A stretch of DNA of 64,000 nucleotides from Gerris lacustris (Eukaryota; Arthropoda; Insecta; Hemiptera; Gerridae): NCBI GenBank assembly GCA_951217055.1, contig OX578276.1:66329144-66393143 (forward strand). Reading direction: 5' to 3'. The notes under the pieces are model-generated. The model saw only the letters and a program-made list of their open reading frames with translations, was not told the origin of the DNA and searched no databases. Shown here one piece after another: positions 23,313-36,002 of the stretch (position 1 is the first letter of the stretch; every line of letters begins with the position of its first letter). Both the position numbers and the translations under genes were made by a program.

Positions 23313-23327
23313 GGTTATGGGCCCAGG
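23313..23327 (+). promoter_or_regulatory. Primer-binding site (half initiator-Met tRNA, copia type)
   Basis: GGTTATGGGCCCAGG directly after the LTR. Drosophila copia has the same kind of site, complementary to the anticodon region of initiator Met-tRNA, the known half-tRNA priming of copia. Confidence 0.88.
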
Positions 23328-23463
23328 ACCAGAAGTGTACCTCATCGAGCGTAGTCAAGTTTAGAATACGTCGTCCGTGTGTGAATCGGCATCCAAAATA
23401 TTGAATAGAAAAAAAAAAAAAAAAAAACCTAAGTAAAAAGTTTTTATTTTTTAACATTCCGCG

Positions 23464-26400
23464 ATGAATAATAATAATTATAGGATTGAAACACTACGAT
23501 ACGTGGAAGCTTCTAGCGAGAGCAGTTCTAACGAGAAGCGGTCTCTGGAAGTATGTGTCCGGCGATCTACCCAGACCATCTACAGAGGAAGAAAGAAATA
23601 AATGGGACGAACAAGATCTCAACGCTAAATCGGAACTCATCTTAATAATATCTCCCGCTGAGCTCAAGCAAATAAAAACCTGCGAGAAGTCTAAAGACAT
23701 TTGGGACACACTTTCAAAAATATTTGAGAGTAAGGGTCCTGCTCGCAAAGCAGCTTTGTTAAAGCACCTAATTTTACACAAAATGCATGAAAATGACGTA
23801 CGTGACCATTTAAACGACTTTACCAACACCGTCGATAAACTCAATGACATGGAAGTCAAAATAAATGCAGATCTCCTGAGCATAATGATGCTCTATTCCC
23901 TACCCCCGTCGTATGAAAACTTTCGAATCGCGATCGAGTCGCGAGACGAGTTACCATCTCCTGAGAACCTCAAGATTAAAATTATCGAAGAAAACGAAGC
24001 TCGGAACAAAAATATTCCATCAACTTCGGGTGAAGGAGCGTTTTTCGGTAAAAATAAGTATCAGAAAAATAAAATCAAAAGTTTAAAAAATAAACAGCCA
24101 ACTGTCAAAAATGAAAATGTTTTTGAAAACAATAAAAACGACAGATTTCAATGTCAGTGTCGATCAAAACAAAACATAAATAAAAATAAATCTTTGAAGA
24201 TCGAAAAATGTTATTGAAATTTAGAAAATTCTGAAAAAGACGTTTGGTGCTTAGATAGCGGCTGCACGTCGCATATGTGCGCTGTAAAATCTAAATTTGA
24301 AAACTTATCTGAAAATTCCGACGGCGGAAATCTAAAACTGGCAACTGAAGATGGCAAAGCGAAGATAAAAGGTTCCGGAAATGTTCGACTCAGTATTAGC
24401 AAACATAAAAGTTGCTCTTCGACAGTCAACTTAATGAACACACTATGTGTGCCTAACCTAAGCACAAATTTATTATCAGTAAGTAAGGCTACTGAAAACG
24501 GTTGCACTGTGATTTTTACGAAAAACCAAGCAAAAATCATGTGTGATGGAAACATTCTTATGACTGCCCGAAAAAGCTCGAATGGACTTTATTTCTTAAA
24601 TACAACTGACCACAAAATTAATCGACCATCGACATACAAAGTGACTGACGAAGATATCACACTTTGGCATCGTAAATTAGGACACCTTAATGAAGCCGAC
24701 TTAAGACAAGCTCAAACTCGGGGACTTCTTAAGAGATTATAATTCAACCCTTCATCCAAATTAGGAGAGTGTGAAATATGCATTCAAGGAAAGATGTCGA
24801 GACTTCCTTTTCCTACAGATGAAAAAAATAAAATTACTGAATTACTACATACCGTACATTCAGATGTATGGGGTCCGTTTCGTACGCCGTCGCATGGTGG
24901 GTCACGATATTTTGTTACATTTATCGATAGCGCGTCGCGATATTGTAAAATTTATTTTTTAAACACAAAAACGAAGTCCTAAAGAAATTCAAAGAGTATA
25001 AAAATGAAGTAGAAAATTCAACGGGTATAAAAATATTTACAAACGGACAACGGTAGAGCTGAATATTGTGCAAACGAATTTAACAACTATCTCGCAAATT
25101 GCGGAATTCAACGAAGACTTTCAGCGCCGTATACGCCGCAGCAAAACGGTCTCGCCGAATGAAAAAATCGTACTTTACTTGAACGAGCGAGGTGTATGCT
25201 TATCGAAGCTAAGCTTCCTGATGTGTTCTGGGCCGAAGCCGTAAGTACTTCTAATTATTTATTAAATCGTTCGTCATGCAAACATCTAAATGGAGGAATA
25301 CCGTTTGAACGCTGGGCCGGGTACGCGCCGTCCGTCCGACATCTTAACGTTTTCGGAAACAAAACTTTTATTCTCAAAAGGGGGCCCAAAAGAAACAAAC
25401 TTGAATCCAAAGCTGAGGAAGGAATATTTATGGGCTTTCCGAAACTTCTAAAGCCTACCGAATCTGGATACCAAGAAAACGTCGCATTGAAATAACCAGA
25501 GACGTGAAGATTTTAAACAAATTTGAACATAACTATGAAAAATCCAAAGATTACGATTTCATAACTAGTGAAAACTTAACCTCGACAAACAACTCAGACA
25601 CAGATGACGACTTAATACTTGTTCCACATACTTCTTATACGAAGAATAATTTAGGTAGGAATCAAAATTATTTAAATAGCACACCATCAGTTGATAAACA
25701 AAATCACGACATTGATACCAATGATGAAATCGACCCACCATCTGAAAATGAAAGACCGAGAAGAGAACATAAGCCACCTTTATGGACTCAAGACTACGAT
25801 ATGTCTTATTTGTGTGGCGAACATGACGCTTCCGAAGTCGATAACAAGGGTGAATGGCATGAAGCTATCAAAAGCGAAATAAAATCACACATAAAAAATG
25901 AAACTTGGGAAGTGGTCGACATGAAATCAGACAAAAAGATTATCGATCATCGTATGATTTAAAAAAATAAATATCGCGCCGACGGAACGCTTGAAAGAAA
26001 AAAAGCGCGTTTAGTTGCAAGAGGTTTCGCGCAACAGCCAAATGTGGATTTCACCGAAACATTTGCCCCGGTAGTAAAGCTGAGTTCAATTCGAATGCTA
26101 TTAGGTGTTGCTGCCGAGGAGCAAATGAAAATCGTTCAACTCGATGTCACAACCGCGTATTTGAACGGGTATATCGAAGACGACATCGGAATCCATATGA
26201 AAATGCCTCTGTACCTAGAAAAATACCTACAAGAAATAATTCTTGAAGAGAGCGGGGATAAAGATCAAACAACATTCTTAAAATCCAAGAAAATGTTAGA
26301 AGACCTCCAAAGAGGCGACAAAAATAAAAAAGTCTGCTATCTCAAAAGGGCTCTTTATGGTCTGAAACAGGCGGGGCGCCGATGGTTTTTTAAACTTGAT

Positions 26401-27433
26401 GAAACTTTAAAAATAATTGGTTTCAAACCATCCGAGGCCGATCCGTGCATGTATATAGGGAGAAAAAGTAATTATTTCTGTCTACGTTGACGACCTGTTC
26501 CTGGCGTCAAAATGCGACAAAGCGTTAGATAAAACAAAACAAAAATTGACAGAAAAATTCGAAATGCGCGATCTTGGTGAGCTAAATTATTGTTTAGGAA
26601 TTCAATTTAACAATAACAAAAACATCTTTTCGGCAAACCAACGAAAATATATTGAAGAAATTTTAAAGAAGTTTAATATGGAGGATTGCAAGCCAGCATC
26701 TACACCTATCGAAGTTGGACTTAAATTAGAAAAATTATCTCCCGGAAAAATAAAAACAGACATCCCTTATCAAAACCTCATAGGTTCGCTCATGTACTTA
26801 GCTGTGGCAACCCGAGCGGACATCTCCTTTGCGGTGAGCTACCTGAGCCAGTTTAACACCTGCCACGGGAACGAACATTGGCTTGCAGCTAAAAGAGTAC
26901 TGCGTTACCTCAAGAGTACTATGAACCTATCTCTGACTTATAAGAAGACAGGGAAAAAACTATTTGGTATGGCTGACGCAGATTGGGGAGCGTGTACCAT
27001 TGACCGAAGATCCTACACAGGATATTGCTTTCAACTTGCCGGAGGACCAATAAGTTGGGAATCTAGAAAGCAACGCACCGTTGCACTTTCCACAGCCGAA
27101 GCTGAATATATGGCTCTCACCGAAGCGGCAAAGGAGGCCATACACCTTAAACAACTGGCCAATGATGCAGGACTTCCACACAATAAAATTGTCATCTTTA
27201 ATGATAACCAAGCAGCTCAAAGGTTGTCAACAAATCCCATAGTAAGCTCGAAGTCCAAACACATAAGCTTGAAAGAACATTTTATCAGAGATGCCATCAA
27301 GAACAGTGACATAGGACTGGCTTATCGACCTACAAAGGAAATGGTGGCAGACATCTTGACCAAGTCTATTGCAGGACCGAAGCACAAGGAATTTACTACC
27401 AGCCTCGGACTGACGGACCTGACCAGCCCCTGA
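23464..27433 (+). pseudogene. copia gag-pol polyprotein, multiply broken
   Basis: The likely start is ATG at 23464, but the frame shifts within about 10 codons into the gag frame (DTWKLLARAV..., to 24217). The protease follows an in-frame TGA: WCLDSGCTSHMC near 24242. GAG-pre-integrase and the integrase zinc finger are LWHRKLGHLNEAD and CEICIQGK, with a TAA between at 24740. Integrase core parts are HSDVWGPF and TDNGRAEYC, with small frameshifts near 24975 and 25050 and TGA for Trp near 25159. The RT begins DFTETFAPVVKLSSIRM (26044) after a frameshift near 25495 and a TAA at 25960. Its catalytic VYVDDLF is one frame over (shift near 26470). RNase H is intact in 26546-27433 (ADADWGA, STAEAEYMAL, ADILTKS) and ends at TGA. 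No good gag zinc knuckle is left. Confidence 0.9.
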
Positions 27434-27439
27434 TGCTCG

Positions 27440-27449
27440 AAAGGGGGAG
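27440..27449 (+). promoter_or_regulatory. Polypurine tract of copia element 1
   Basis: AAAGGGGGAG immediately before the 3' LTR, the usual plus-strand primer. Confidence 0.85.
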
Positions 27450-27626
27450 TGTTGGACCTGGTTTTCTCCCCGGGTCTGACAGCACTTTTTTTTATTATAA
27501 ACCAATGCTTGTTGTGCATTAAGTATTATTCTCTCGTTGTGAATTGTCGCGTTAAGTGTAAATATATAATTCTGTTGAATGTGTAGCTCGAGATGTTTCT
27601 GGTGTAATTCTCTAATAGTCCCATTA
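27450..27626 (+). repeat. 3' LTR of copia element 1
   Basis: 177 bp, same as 23136-23312 except T/C at one place in GTAATT(T/C)TCTAATAG. Confidence 0.92.
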
Positions 27627-27755
27627 GGTTATGGGCCCAGGACCAGAAGTGTACCTCATCGAGCGTAGTCAAGTTTAGAATACGTCGTCCGTGTGTGAAT
27701 CGGCATCCAAAATATTGAATAGAAAAAAAAAAAAAAAACCTAAATAGTCCCATTA
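27627..27755 (+). repeat. Extra PBS-leader segment plus 13 bp LTR end after the 3' LTR
   Basis: After the 3' LTR the sequence repeats the PBS (27627-27641) and leader up to the poly-A tract and CCTA. It then jumps to AATAGTCCCATTA, the last 13 bp of the LTR, followed by the target duplication ATATG. This is what remains if a head-to-tail pair (LTR-body-LTR-body-LTR) lost almost the whole second body by deletion between short TA matches. Confidence 0.75.
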
Positions 27756-28041
27756 ATATGTCAATGATTTAAATGTCAACTGAGCCCGCAAGAACTTACC
27801 CTGGTAGAGCCTTCTCAAGGTCCTCCACAATGGTCTCTTCGGGTGTATCTCCCGCTGTCATCAGATCCATTATGGTTCTGTCTCTTACTGCAAGATCCTT
27901 TGCGCTCTTTTCTAGGAGTTGGAATGTAACATTGACGGCGTCAGCATCCAGAGGGTCCGCTTTCAATTCTTCATTCATTCTATTGAATAGCCTCGTAAAA
28001 CTAGCCCTAACAACCGATCTTCTCTTTAATTCGCATTCCAT
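27756..28041 (-). pseudogene. BEL element 1 gag, part 1 (N-terminus)
   Basis: ATG at 28041 begins MECELKRRSVVRASFTRLFN, followed by an acidic helical region (ELKADPLDADAVNVTFQLLE). The frame meets a stop at 27796-27798. One base over, an open frame (KFLRAQLTFKSL...) continues across the copia insertion site into gag part 2, so a one-base indel near 27798 broke gag. The copia element sits in coding sequence, between codons of this second frame. Confidence 0.85.
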
Positions 28042-28178
28042 GATTTTAATATTTATTTTTGTATTACTTTATTTAAAAGAATACCGAAAAAAATAAATAA
28101 ATGTTTGATGAAAATATTTACCGAAAAATGTCACTTTTAAATCGAACTCAAATAAGTTACCGAAAAAGGTTTCTATTT

Positions 28179-28192
28179 TGTCACGGTCGCCA
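28179..28192 (-). promoter_or_regulatory. Primer-binding site of BEL element 1 (tRNA-Arg type)
   Basis: TGGCGACCGTGACA on the minus strand, three bases from the 5' LTR. It is complementary to the 3' end (with CCA) of insect tRNA-Arg(TCG), as I recall its sequence. A match of 14 nt. Confidence 0.8.
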
Positions 28193-28195
28193 CTA

Positions 28196-28392
28196 TGTTG
28201 CGTTTTACAACTATCTTCTGTAAATAAATTTCAAACACAAGGTTAACACTTAAACCAAAAAACTGCCCTTCTTTTTATTCAATTATTTCATACAACTCAA
28301 TGTGTCAAACTCTAGCACAATCTAGTCTCCATGGTGACAACAAATCAAAACAATATAATCTAAATACATAAAAAATCCCTAAAAACGTGACA
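28196..28392 (-). repeat. 5' LTR of BEL element 1
   Basis: 197 bp, paired with 20286-20482, about four differences seen. Followed on the plus strand by ATTTT. Confidence 0.92.
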
Positions 28393-29189
28393 ATTTTGTT
28401 ACGTTTTTTTTGACATGTTACAAAAAATCAAGAAAAATGACATTTTCCATATTGAAAACAGTACAACAATGCTAAATTTCGCTGCCGTGAGTAGATAAAA
28501 TCAATTATAAATGTTACAAGACGTGTAACATGATTTATTATACACCTCGAATTATAGAGGTAGCAGTTATATATAGTTACAGCCCATACTGGCTGGTTAT
28601 AAATTCGATTTTCCGGTTTTGGCTAAATGCTACCAATAACAGCATAGACGCCAGCAACTCCAATGCCGCTAAAAGAACAATTTATTAAGGGAACTCAAGG
28701 AGATGACAGAAGTGTGAGATCAAAGAAAAATAAACAAAAGGAATGATTAGTATATTGGTTTATACATTAGTTAAAAAATGCCTGGTAGTTAAGCCCGGTA
28801 AAATAACCGTAAAACTTTAGAAGGAGGTGTTCATATACTACATCATCTTCATATAGTGATACCAAATTTAAATCCATTAATATCTAATTTAATAAATTAT
28901 CATTTAAAAGTTGTTTATCAGGTGGCTGTTTATCTTTCGTTTTTGATTTTCAAAGGCTTTTTGCTAAAGCAGATTTATTTTTATCAGTATTTCGGAAACT
29001 AGTTTTTCCCCGGAAAACGACTTATATGCTAAATTCTTATTTAAATGGACAATAAAATAGAATATTTTATTCAAAATGGTCAGAGCCATTATTGTGAAAT
29101 TACCTTTTTCACGTTACTACGGTTTTTAGTGGGCAGCACTACTTTTTTATAGTATTACTTTTTTGAACTAAGAGGACCTTAAGGTCGGT
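28393..29189. other. Spacer
   Basis: AT-rich; nothing recognised. Confidence 0.4.
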
Positions 29190-29332
29190 CATCGAGACGC
29201 AGGCGACGCAGGGCAGGGCAGCATAGCTTTTTTATACGATACCACAAGAAGTGAACGCCTGATTCACTAGTGCCGAGTTGGCCACGTGTGACGTAATACT
29301 GCTCTGCCCTATTCTGCGTTTCAATTCATACG
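29190..29332. mobile_element. Small MITE-like inverted repeat
   Basis: The left end GAGACGCAGGCGACGCAGGG with GCAGGGCAGCATA is answered at right by TACTGCTCTGCCCTATTCTG and CGTTTC. The arms are about 25-30 bp with mismatches, about 140 bp in all, and more GC-rich than the flanks. Target duplication unclear. Confidence 0.5.
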
Positions 29333-29507
29333 GATTCGAATATTTCTGTGGTTTAAATAAATTTCAAAAAAACTAAAATAATTCAAGACTAAAATAACAA
29401 GAAATAATTCATCAAACTATTAAATTCGAATTTTTACGCCATCACAATCCCATCCTTCTATACGTATTATACACATGAGAATGTAAAAAGGAAGGATTTA
29501 GTGAAGT

Positions 29508-32799
<3,292 letters not shown>

Positions 32800-33016
32800 T
32801 TGGGTTATCTGCAAGCTACTTTCGACAATCCATCCAAATTTCATAAAAATCAGATGAGTAATTAAAAAGGTATATATGTAAATAAGTATAATATGTTTGT
32901 GCGCATAAGGAAGAGAAACAAATGGGCACAGAAGGTTGAAACTTATAGGATCAATAATGGGCTAATTATGACTTACATCCAAACTTCATTAAAATCAGAC
33001 GAGTAGTTTTTAAGAT
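32800..33016 (+). repeat. Dispersed repeat family B, copy 1 (continues at 38151)
   Basis: Shares GTTTGTGCGCATA, GGGCACAGAAGGTTGAAACT and the ATCCAAACTTCATTAAAATC stretch with copies at 43780-44060 (minus), 44150-44400 and 50090-50330. Its continuation GGTTCGCAAAAATT is found at 38153 on the other side of the palindrome-array element, so that element inserted into this repeat. Confidence 0.7.
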
Positions 33017-33263
33017 TCGTCGCCACCATGCTAAACTCACGAATATGAAAACCCTACTTTTCAGGAGAGCGAAAAAACGAAAAAAAATTTCTAGATAAAG
33101 TAGGCCCTTTCATATAATCTTTTGTTTTTATGGACTAAGTTAATCAGTTTTAAGTGAAATTTAATATTCTAGGTTCATTTTAGCTTAACTATTGATAGGA
33201 TTGGAGAAATGTTATATTCGTGACTTTACAATGCATACATTTTTTTTTGAGATATTTCATTTT

Positions 33264-33570
33264 TCGAGTGTAAACTAACGAATATGCCGCATATTCCTTA
33301 TTTCATTAAAGTTTTAAGTAAAAACAAAATATTTGACCATGCAAACTAACGAATATGGCATATTCGTTGGTTGAATTCTTCATCGATATGGTAAACTAAC
33401 GAATATGCCACATTCGTTAGTTTACAACGAAGGAAGCAAAATTTTAAAAGGTTAATTATGTCGAATCTGCCACATTCGTTAGTTTATAACGAAGGAAGCA
33501 AAGTTTTTACAAGGCTAATTATATCGAATGTGACATATTCGTTAGTTAACAACGTAGATAGCAAGTTTAG
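33264..33570. repeat. Left cluster of ACGAATATG palindromes
   Basis: Units at about 33270, 33340, 33386, 33455 and 33522. The clearest is GTAAACTAACGAATATG + CCACATTCGTTAGTTTAC at 33388-33422. Units are spaced about 45-70 bp apart and separated by a looser shared sequence, ACGAAGGAAGCAAA. Confidence 0.8.
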
Positions 33571-33642
33571 GAAAGGCAAACAATGTCGAATTTGATTGTG
33601 ATGCAGGGAGTAAGATTTGGGAGGTCAGACTATATCAAGTAT

Positions 33643-33813
33643 TGTCGTGGACGAAGGATTTTAGTTTATTTTTTATTTATTTTATTTTTTGATTACTTGT
33701 TTTGACATTGAAAATTGATATTTAAAAGAAAAATAAATAGAAAGAGCAGTGTGTCTTGATATAGAGAAAGAAATATTTTATTCTTCATAGTAAAGTTAAG
33801 TTAAGGCAAGACA
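33643..33813 (+). repeat. 5' LTR of BEL element 2
   Basis: 171 bp, TGTCGTGGACGAAGG ... TTAAGGCAAGACA, TG...CA. Identical by eye to 37156-37326. Confidence 0.93.
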
Positions 33814-33817
33814 TAAG

Positions 33818-33833
33818 TGGTAGCAGAGGAAAC
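33818..33833 (+). promoter_or_regulatory. Probable primer-binding site of BEL element 2
   Basis: TGGTAGCAGAGGAAAC begins with TGG (complement of CCA) four bases after the LTR, as expected. I could not name the tRNA. Confidence 0.55.
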
Positions 33834-33921
33834 AAAGATCCAGGCCAACAGAAAGAAAAGACAAGTTTTGAACAAAAAAAAGAGAACAGTTTGACAATTG
33901 AACATTAAAAAATATTTGACA

Positions 33922-35310
33922 ATGACAGCTAACTATACGAACGTAAAATTAGCTTTTGAAACTATTAAATTAAAAATAATTAACGCTATACTTACTATTA
34001 AAGAACAGACCAACGGACTAGATTTAATTGACATTGACACACATTTAGAAAAAATAACTGTTTACTTGGAAAGCTTTACGGAAATTAAAACAAAATTAGA
34101 GACTTTAAGTTTACAAAATGAAAAAGACACAGAACTTTATAATTTGAAACTAAATGAAATTCATTCTTTAAAATTAGACACTATAGAAACTATCTCAGAC
34201 TTAAAACATTTAAAAAACAGATTGACGGCCCAAATTAAATCAAAAGATCTTGATGAATCCAATAATCAAAATTCAAAAATTTCATTGATTAAACTTCCAG
34301 AAATAAAAATACCAATATTTTCTGGAGATAGATTGAGTTGGACGGAATTCTGGGATTCATTTGAATCATCTATCGATTCCAGAAAAGATATTAATCCTGT
34401 AAATAAATTTAATTATTTAAAATCATTTCTAAAAGGAGATGCATTAGGATGTATTGCCGGTTTGTCGATTTCGAATATAAATTATCCAATTGCTGTCAAA
34501 TTATTAAAAAAAAGATATGGAAACACTGATTTAATAAAATGTAATTTATATAATCAAATCAGGTTACTTCCCACGTCATCAAATGAAACAAAAAATTTAC
34601 GTCAAACCTTTGACAAAATAGAAGGGATTCTAAGATCATTGGAGGGACTTGGGGAAGATATAACACACCCTCATTTAATCCCTTTAATAATATCAAAATT
34701 TCCCCCAATTATAATTTTGAAGTTAGAAGAAGACAATGATACATCTTCAATTACTCCCAATGAATTAAGGAAATACATAAACAAATTAATAGTAGCTAGA
34801 GAAAATTTACAATCTAGAGAGATTAGTGAATTTAGGCATTGGGAGCATGAAGACCAATCAGTCAAAACTAAGGGCAAAATTATTTCAACATCAAACAATA
34901 TGAATTTTAGTAAAATAGAACCTGAAATGAAATGTGGGTTATGTTCAGAAAGACATTGGACTGATCAGTGCAAAAAATATAAAAGCTTAGATGAGAGAAA
35001 GGCAGCAGTTAAAGATATAGGAGCATGTTATATTTGCTTATCTAGGACACATAACGCAAAAAATTGTAGAATTATAAAACCGTGTTATTATTGTAAATTA
35101 ACTAAAGTCCATCATAGAGCATTATGTCCTTCAAAATTTAAATCAAATTATGAAAAAAATCATGAAACAAGTACAACTTCATTAATAACTTCAAACTCGA
35201 AACAAAATTCAATAGAAGTAGTTAATGAAATCACTTACTTACAATCAGCTGTGGTTGAAGTTTTAATACAAAATATCCGAAATTTAAGAATTCATTTAGA
35301 ACTTTGTTAG
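33922..35310 (+). CDS. gag: BEL/Pao gag
   Basis: The first ATG of the frame is at 33922, giving about 462 residues; the frame is open from 33898, but that codon is TTG. Order: a helical N-terminal region (about 1-125), the DUF1759-type core with PIFSGDRLSWTEFWDSFES (about 136-154), KFNYLKSFLKGDAL and AVKLLKKRYG, then two or three Cys/His knuckles (CGLCSERHWTDQC, CYICLSRTHNAKNC, CYYCKLTKVHHRALC). Gag would form the particle and bind RNA. The frame is intact and ends at TAG 35308-35310, overlapping the protease frame by about 50 bases. Lys/Asn-rich, AT-rich codon use matches the genome. Compared with autonomous BEL elements gag is normal, which suggests selection for, or recent descent from, a working copy. 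Confidence 0.9.
   Translation: MTANYTNVKLAFETIKLKIINAILTIKEQTNGLDLIDIDTHLEKITVYLESFTEIKTKLETLSLQNEKDTELYNLKLNEIHSLKLDTIETISDLKHLKNRLTAQIKSKDLDESNNQNSKISLIKLPEIKIPIFSGDRLSWTEFWDSFESSIDSRKDINPVNKFNYLKSFLKGDALGCIAGLSISNINYPIAVKLLKKRYGNTDLIKCNLYNQIRLLPTSSNETKNLRQTFDKIEGILRSLEGLGEDITHPHLIPLIISKFPPIIILKLEEDNDTSSITPNELRKYINKLIVARENLQSREISEFRHWEHEDQSVKTKGKIISTSNNMNFSKIEPEMKCGLCSERHWTDQCKKYKSLDERKAAVKDIGACYICLSRTHNAKNCRIIKPCYYCKLTKVHHRALCPSKFKSNYEKNHETSTTSLITSNSKQNSIEVVNEITYLQSAVVEVLIQNIRNLRIHLELC
35280..35286 (+). promoter_or_regulatory. Candidate -1 ribosomal frameshift site AAATTTA
   Basis: The heptamer lies with gag codons AAT (35281-83) and TTA (35284-86) in the X XXY YYZ phase needed for a -1 slip. 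The new frame then runs without stop through the protease motif. A AAU UUA is the slip site of Rous sarcoma virus gag-pol. I did not find a strong stem or pseudoknot just downstream, only weak pairing around GACAGCCGAAGTC. Confidence 0.5.
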
Positions 35311-36002
35311 ACAGCCGAAGTCAGAGATCTTATGTTACAGAAAAATTAGTTAAAACTTTGAAATTAGAAAAATTTAATAAAGAGGAAATATCTGTTTTTG
35401 TTTTTGGCTCCAATTCTCCGAAAATTATATCTACAGCTAATGTAAATTTATATTTAAAATTTAAAGACGGTCACGAATTTAAAATAATGGCAAATGTAAT
35501 ACCAACTATATTAAAAGATTTTCGGGTAAACCCTTTAATACCTGAAATACAAAAGAAATATCCTCATCTAAACTTAGGAGAAAATTTAGATTTTTCAAAT
35601 AGGGGAATAGACATATTAATTGGTAATGGTTATTATTTTGACTTAATAGGATTAGAGAAAATAGAAGTTTCAAATGGTTTGTATTTAGTCAATTCAAATA
35701 TAGGATGGATACTAAGTGGGAGATTTGGTAAAAATCAAAAACCAGCTAAAACAACAGAGAACACAAATGTTGAAACAATTGTTGATAAGGTGATACCAAC
35801 TACAAAATGCGTTCTTGAACATGAAAAGAATAATAGTCCAACAAAAGATCTACAAATTTATGACAACAATATTCACATTAACAATTTCATTTCCGACAAT
35901 GATTCATTGAAAGAAGACTATTGCAACATGAAAAGCGATAAAGAATCCTATACAAGCTCTGAGCCAATAGATGGATACCACAGCCCAAATATTAATTTTT
36001 AG
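35287..36002 (+). CDS. BEL/Pao protease region, -1 frame relative to gag
   Basis: The frame is open from 35259. The catalytic motif is RTLLDSRSQRSYVTEKL near 35298, where the usual DSG/DTG reads DSR, so the Gly of the active-site triad is replaced by Arg and activity is doubtful. The DUF1758-type domain goes on (GIDILIGNGYYFDL, LYLVNSNIGWILSGRFG to about 35740). From about 35790 to the TAG at 36000-36002 the protein no longer looks like BEL and becomes Ser/Asp/Asn-rich (KSDKESYTSSEPIDGYHSP). This may be the start of the foreign block. Confidence 0.8.

Larger units (their letters stand above)
23136..27755 (+). mobile_element. Ty1/copia element 1, inserted in BEL element 1 gag
   Basis: Flanked by ATATG (23131-23135 and 27756-27760), a 5 bp target duplication. 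The 177 bp LTRs (23136-23312, 27450-27626) differ by one base. Order on the plus strand: LTR, PBS, gag, protease, integrase, RT, RNase H, polypurine tract, LTR. After the 3' LTR there is an unusual 129 bp extension (27627-27755) repeating the PBS and leader and ending with the last 13 bp of an LTR before the target duplication. Coding is broken at about nine places although the LTRs are almost identical. Confidence 0.93.
20286..28392 (-). mobile_element. BEL/Pao LTR retrotransposon 1, internally deleted, carrying a nested copia element
   Basis: It is bounded by two 197 bp LTRs and flanked by ATTTT (20281-20285 and 28393-28397), a 5 bp target duplication. On the minus strand the order is 5' LTR, PBS, gag, protease, a fusion into the integrase C-terminus, and 3' LTR. 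By eye the LTRs differ at four positions, so the insertion is fairly recent. RT, RNase H and the integrase core are missing by one clean internal deletion. A complete copia element (23136-27755) splits gag. Without the copia insert the element is only about 3.5 kb, so it is non-autonomous and would need enzymes in trans. Confidence 0.92.

Noticed and set aside
23114..27799. A possible 61 nt intron in BEL gag (GTAAGT ... TTCTAG, ignoring the copia insert), with exons that would join in frame
   Set aside because: One base over there is an open frame (KFLRAQLTFKSL...) running through the whole supposed intron and it fits BEL gag. A one-base frameshift explains the stop more simply.
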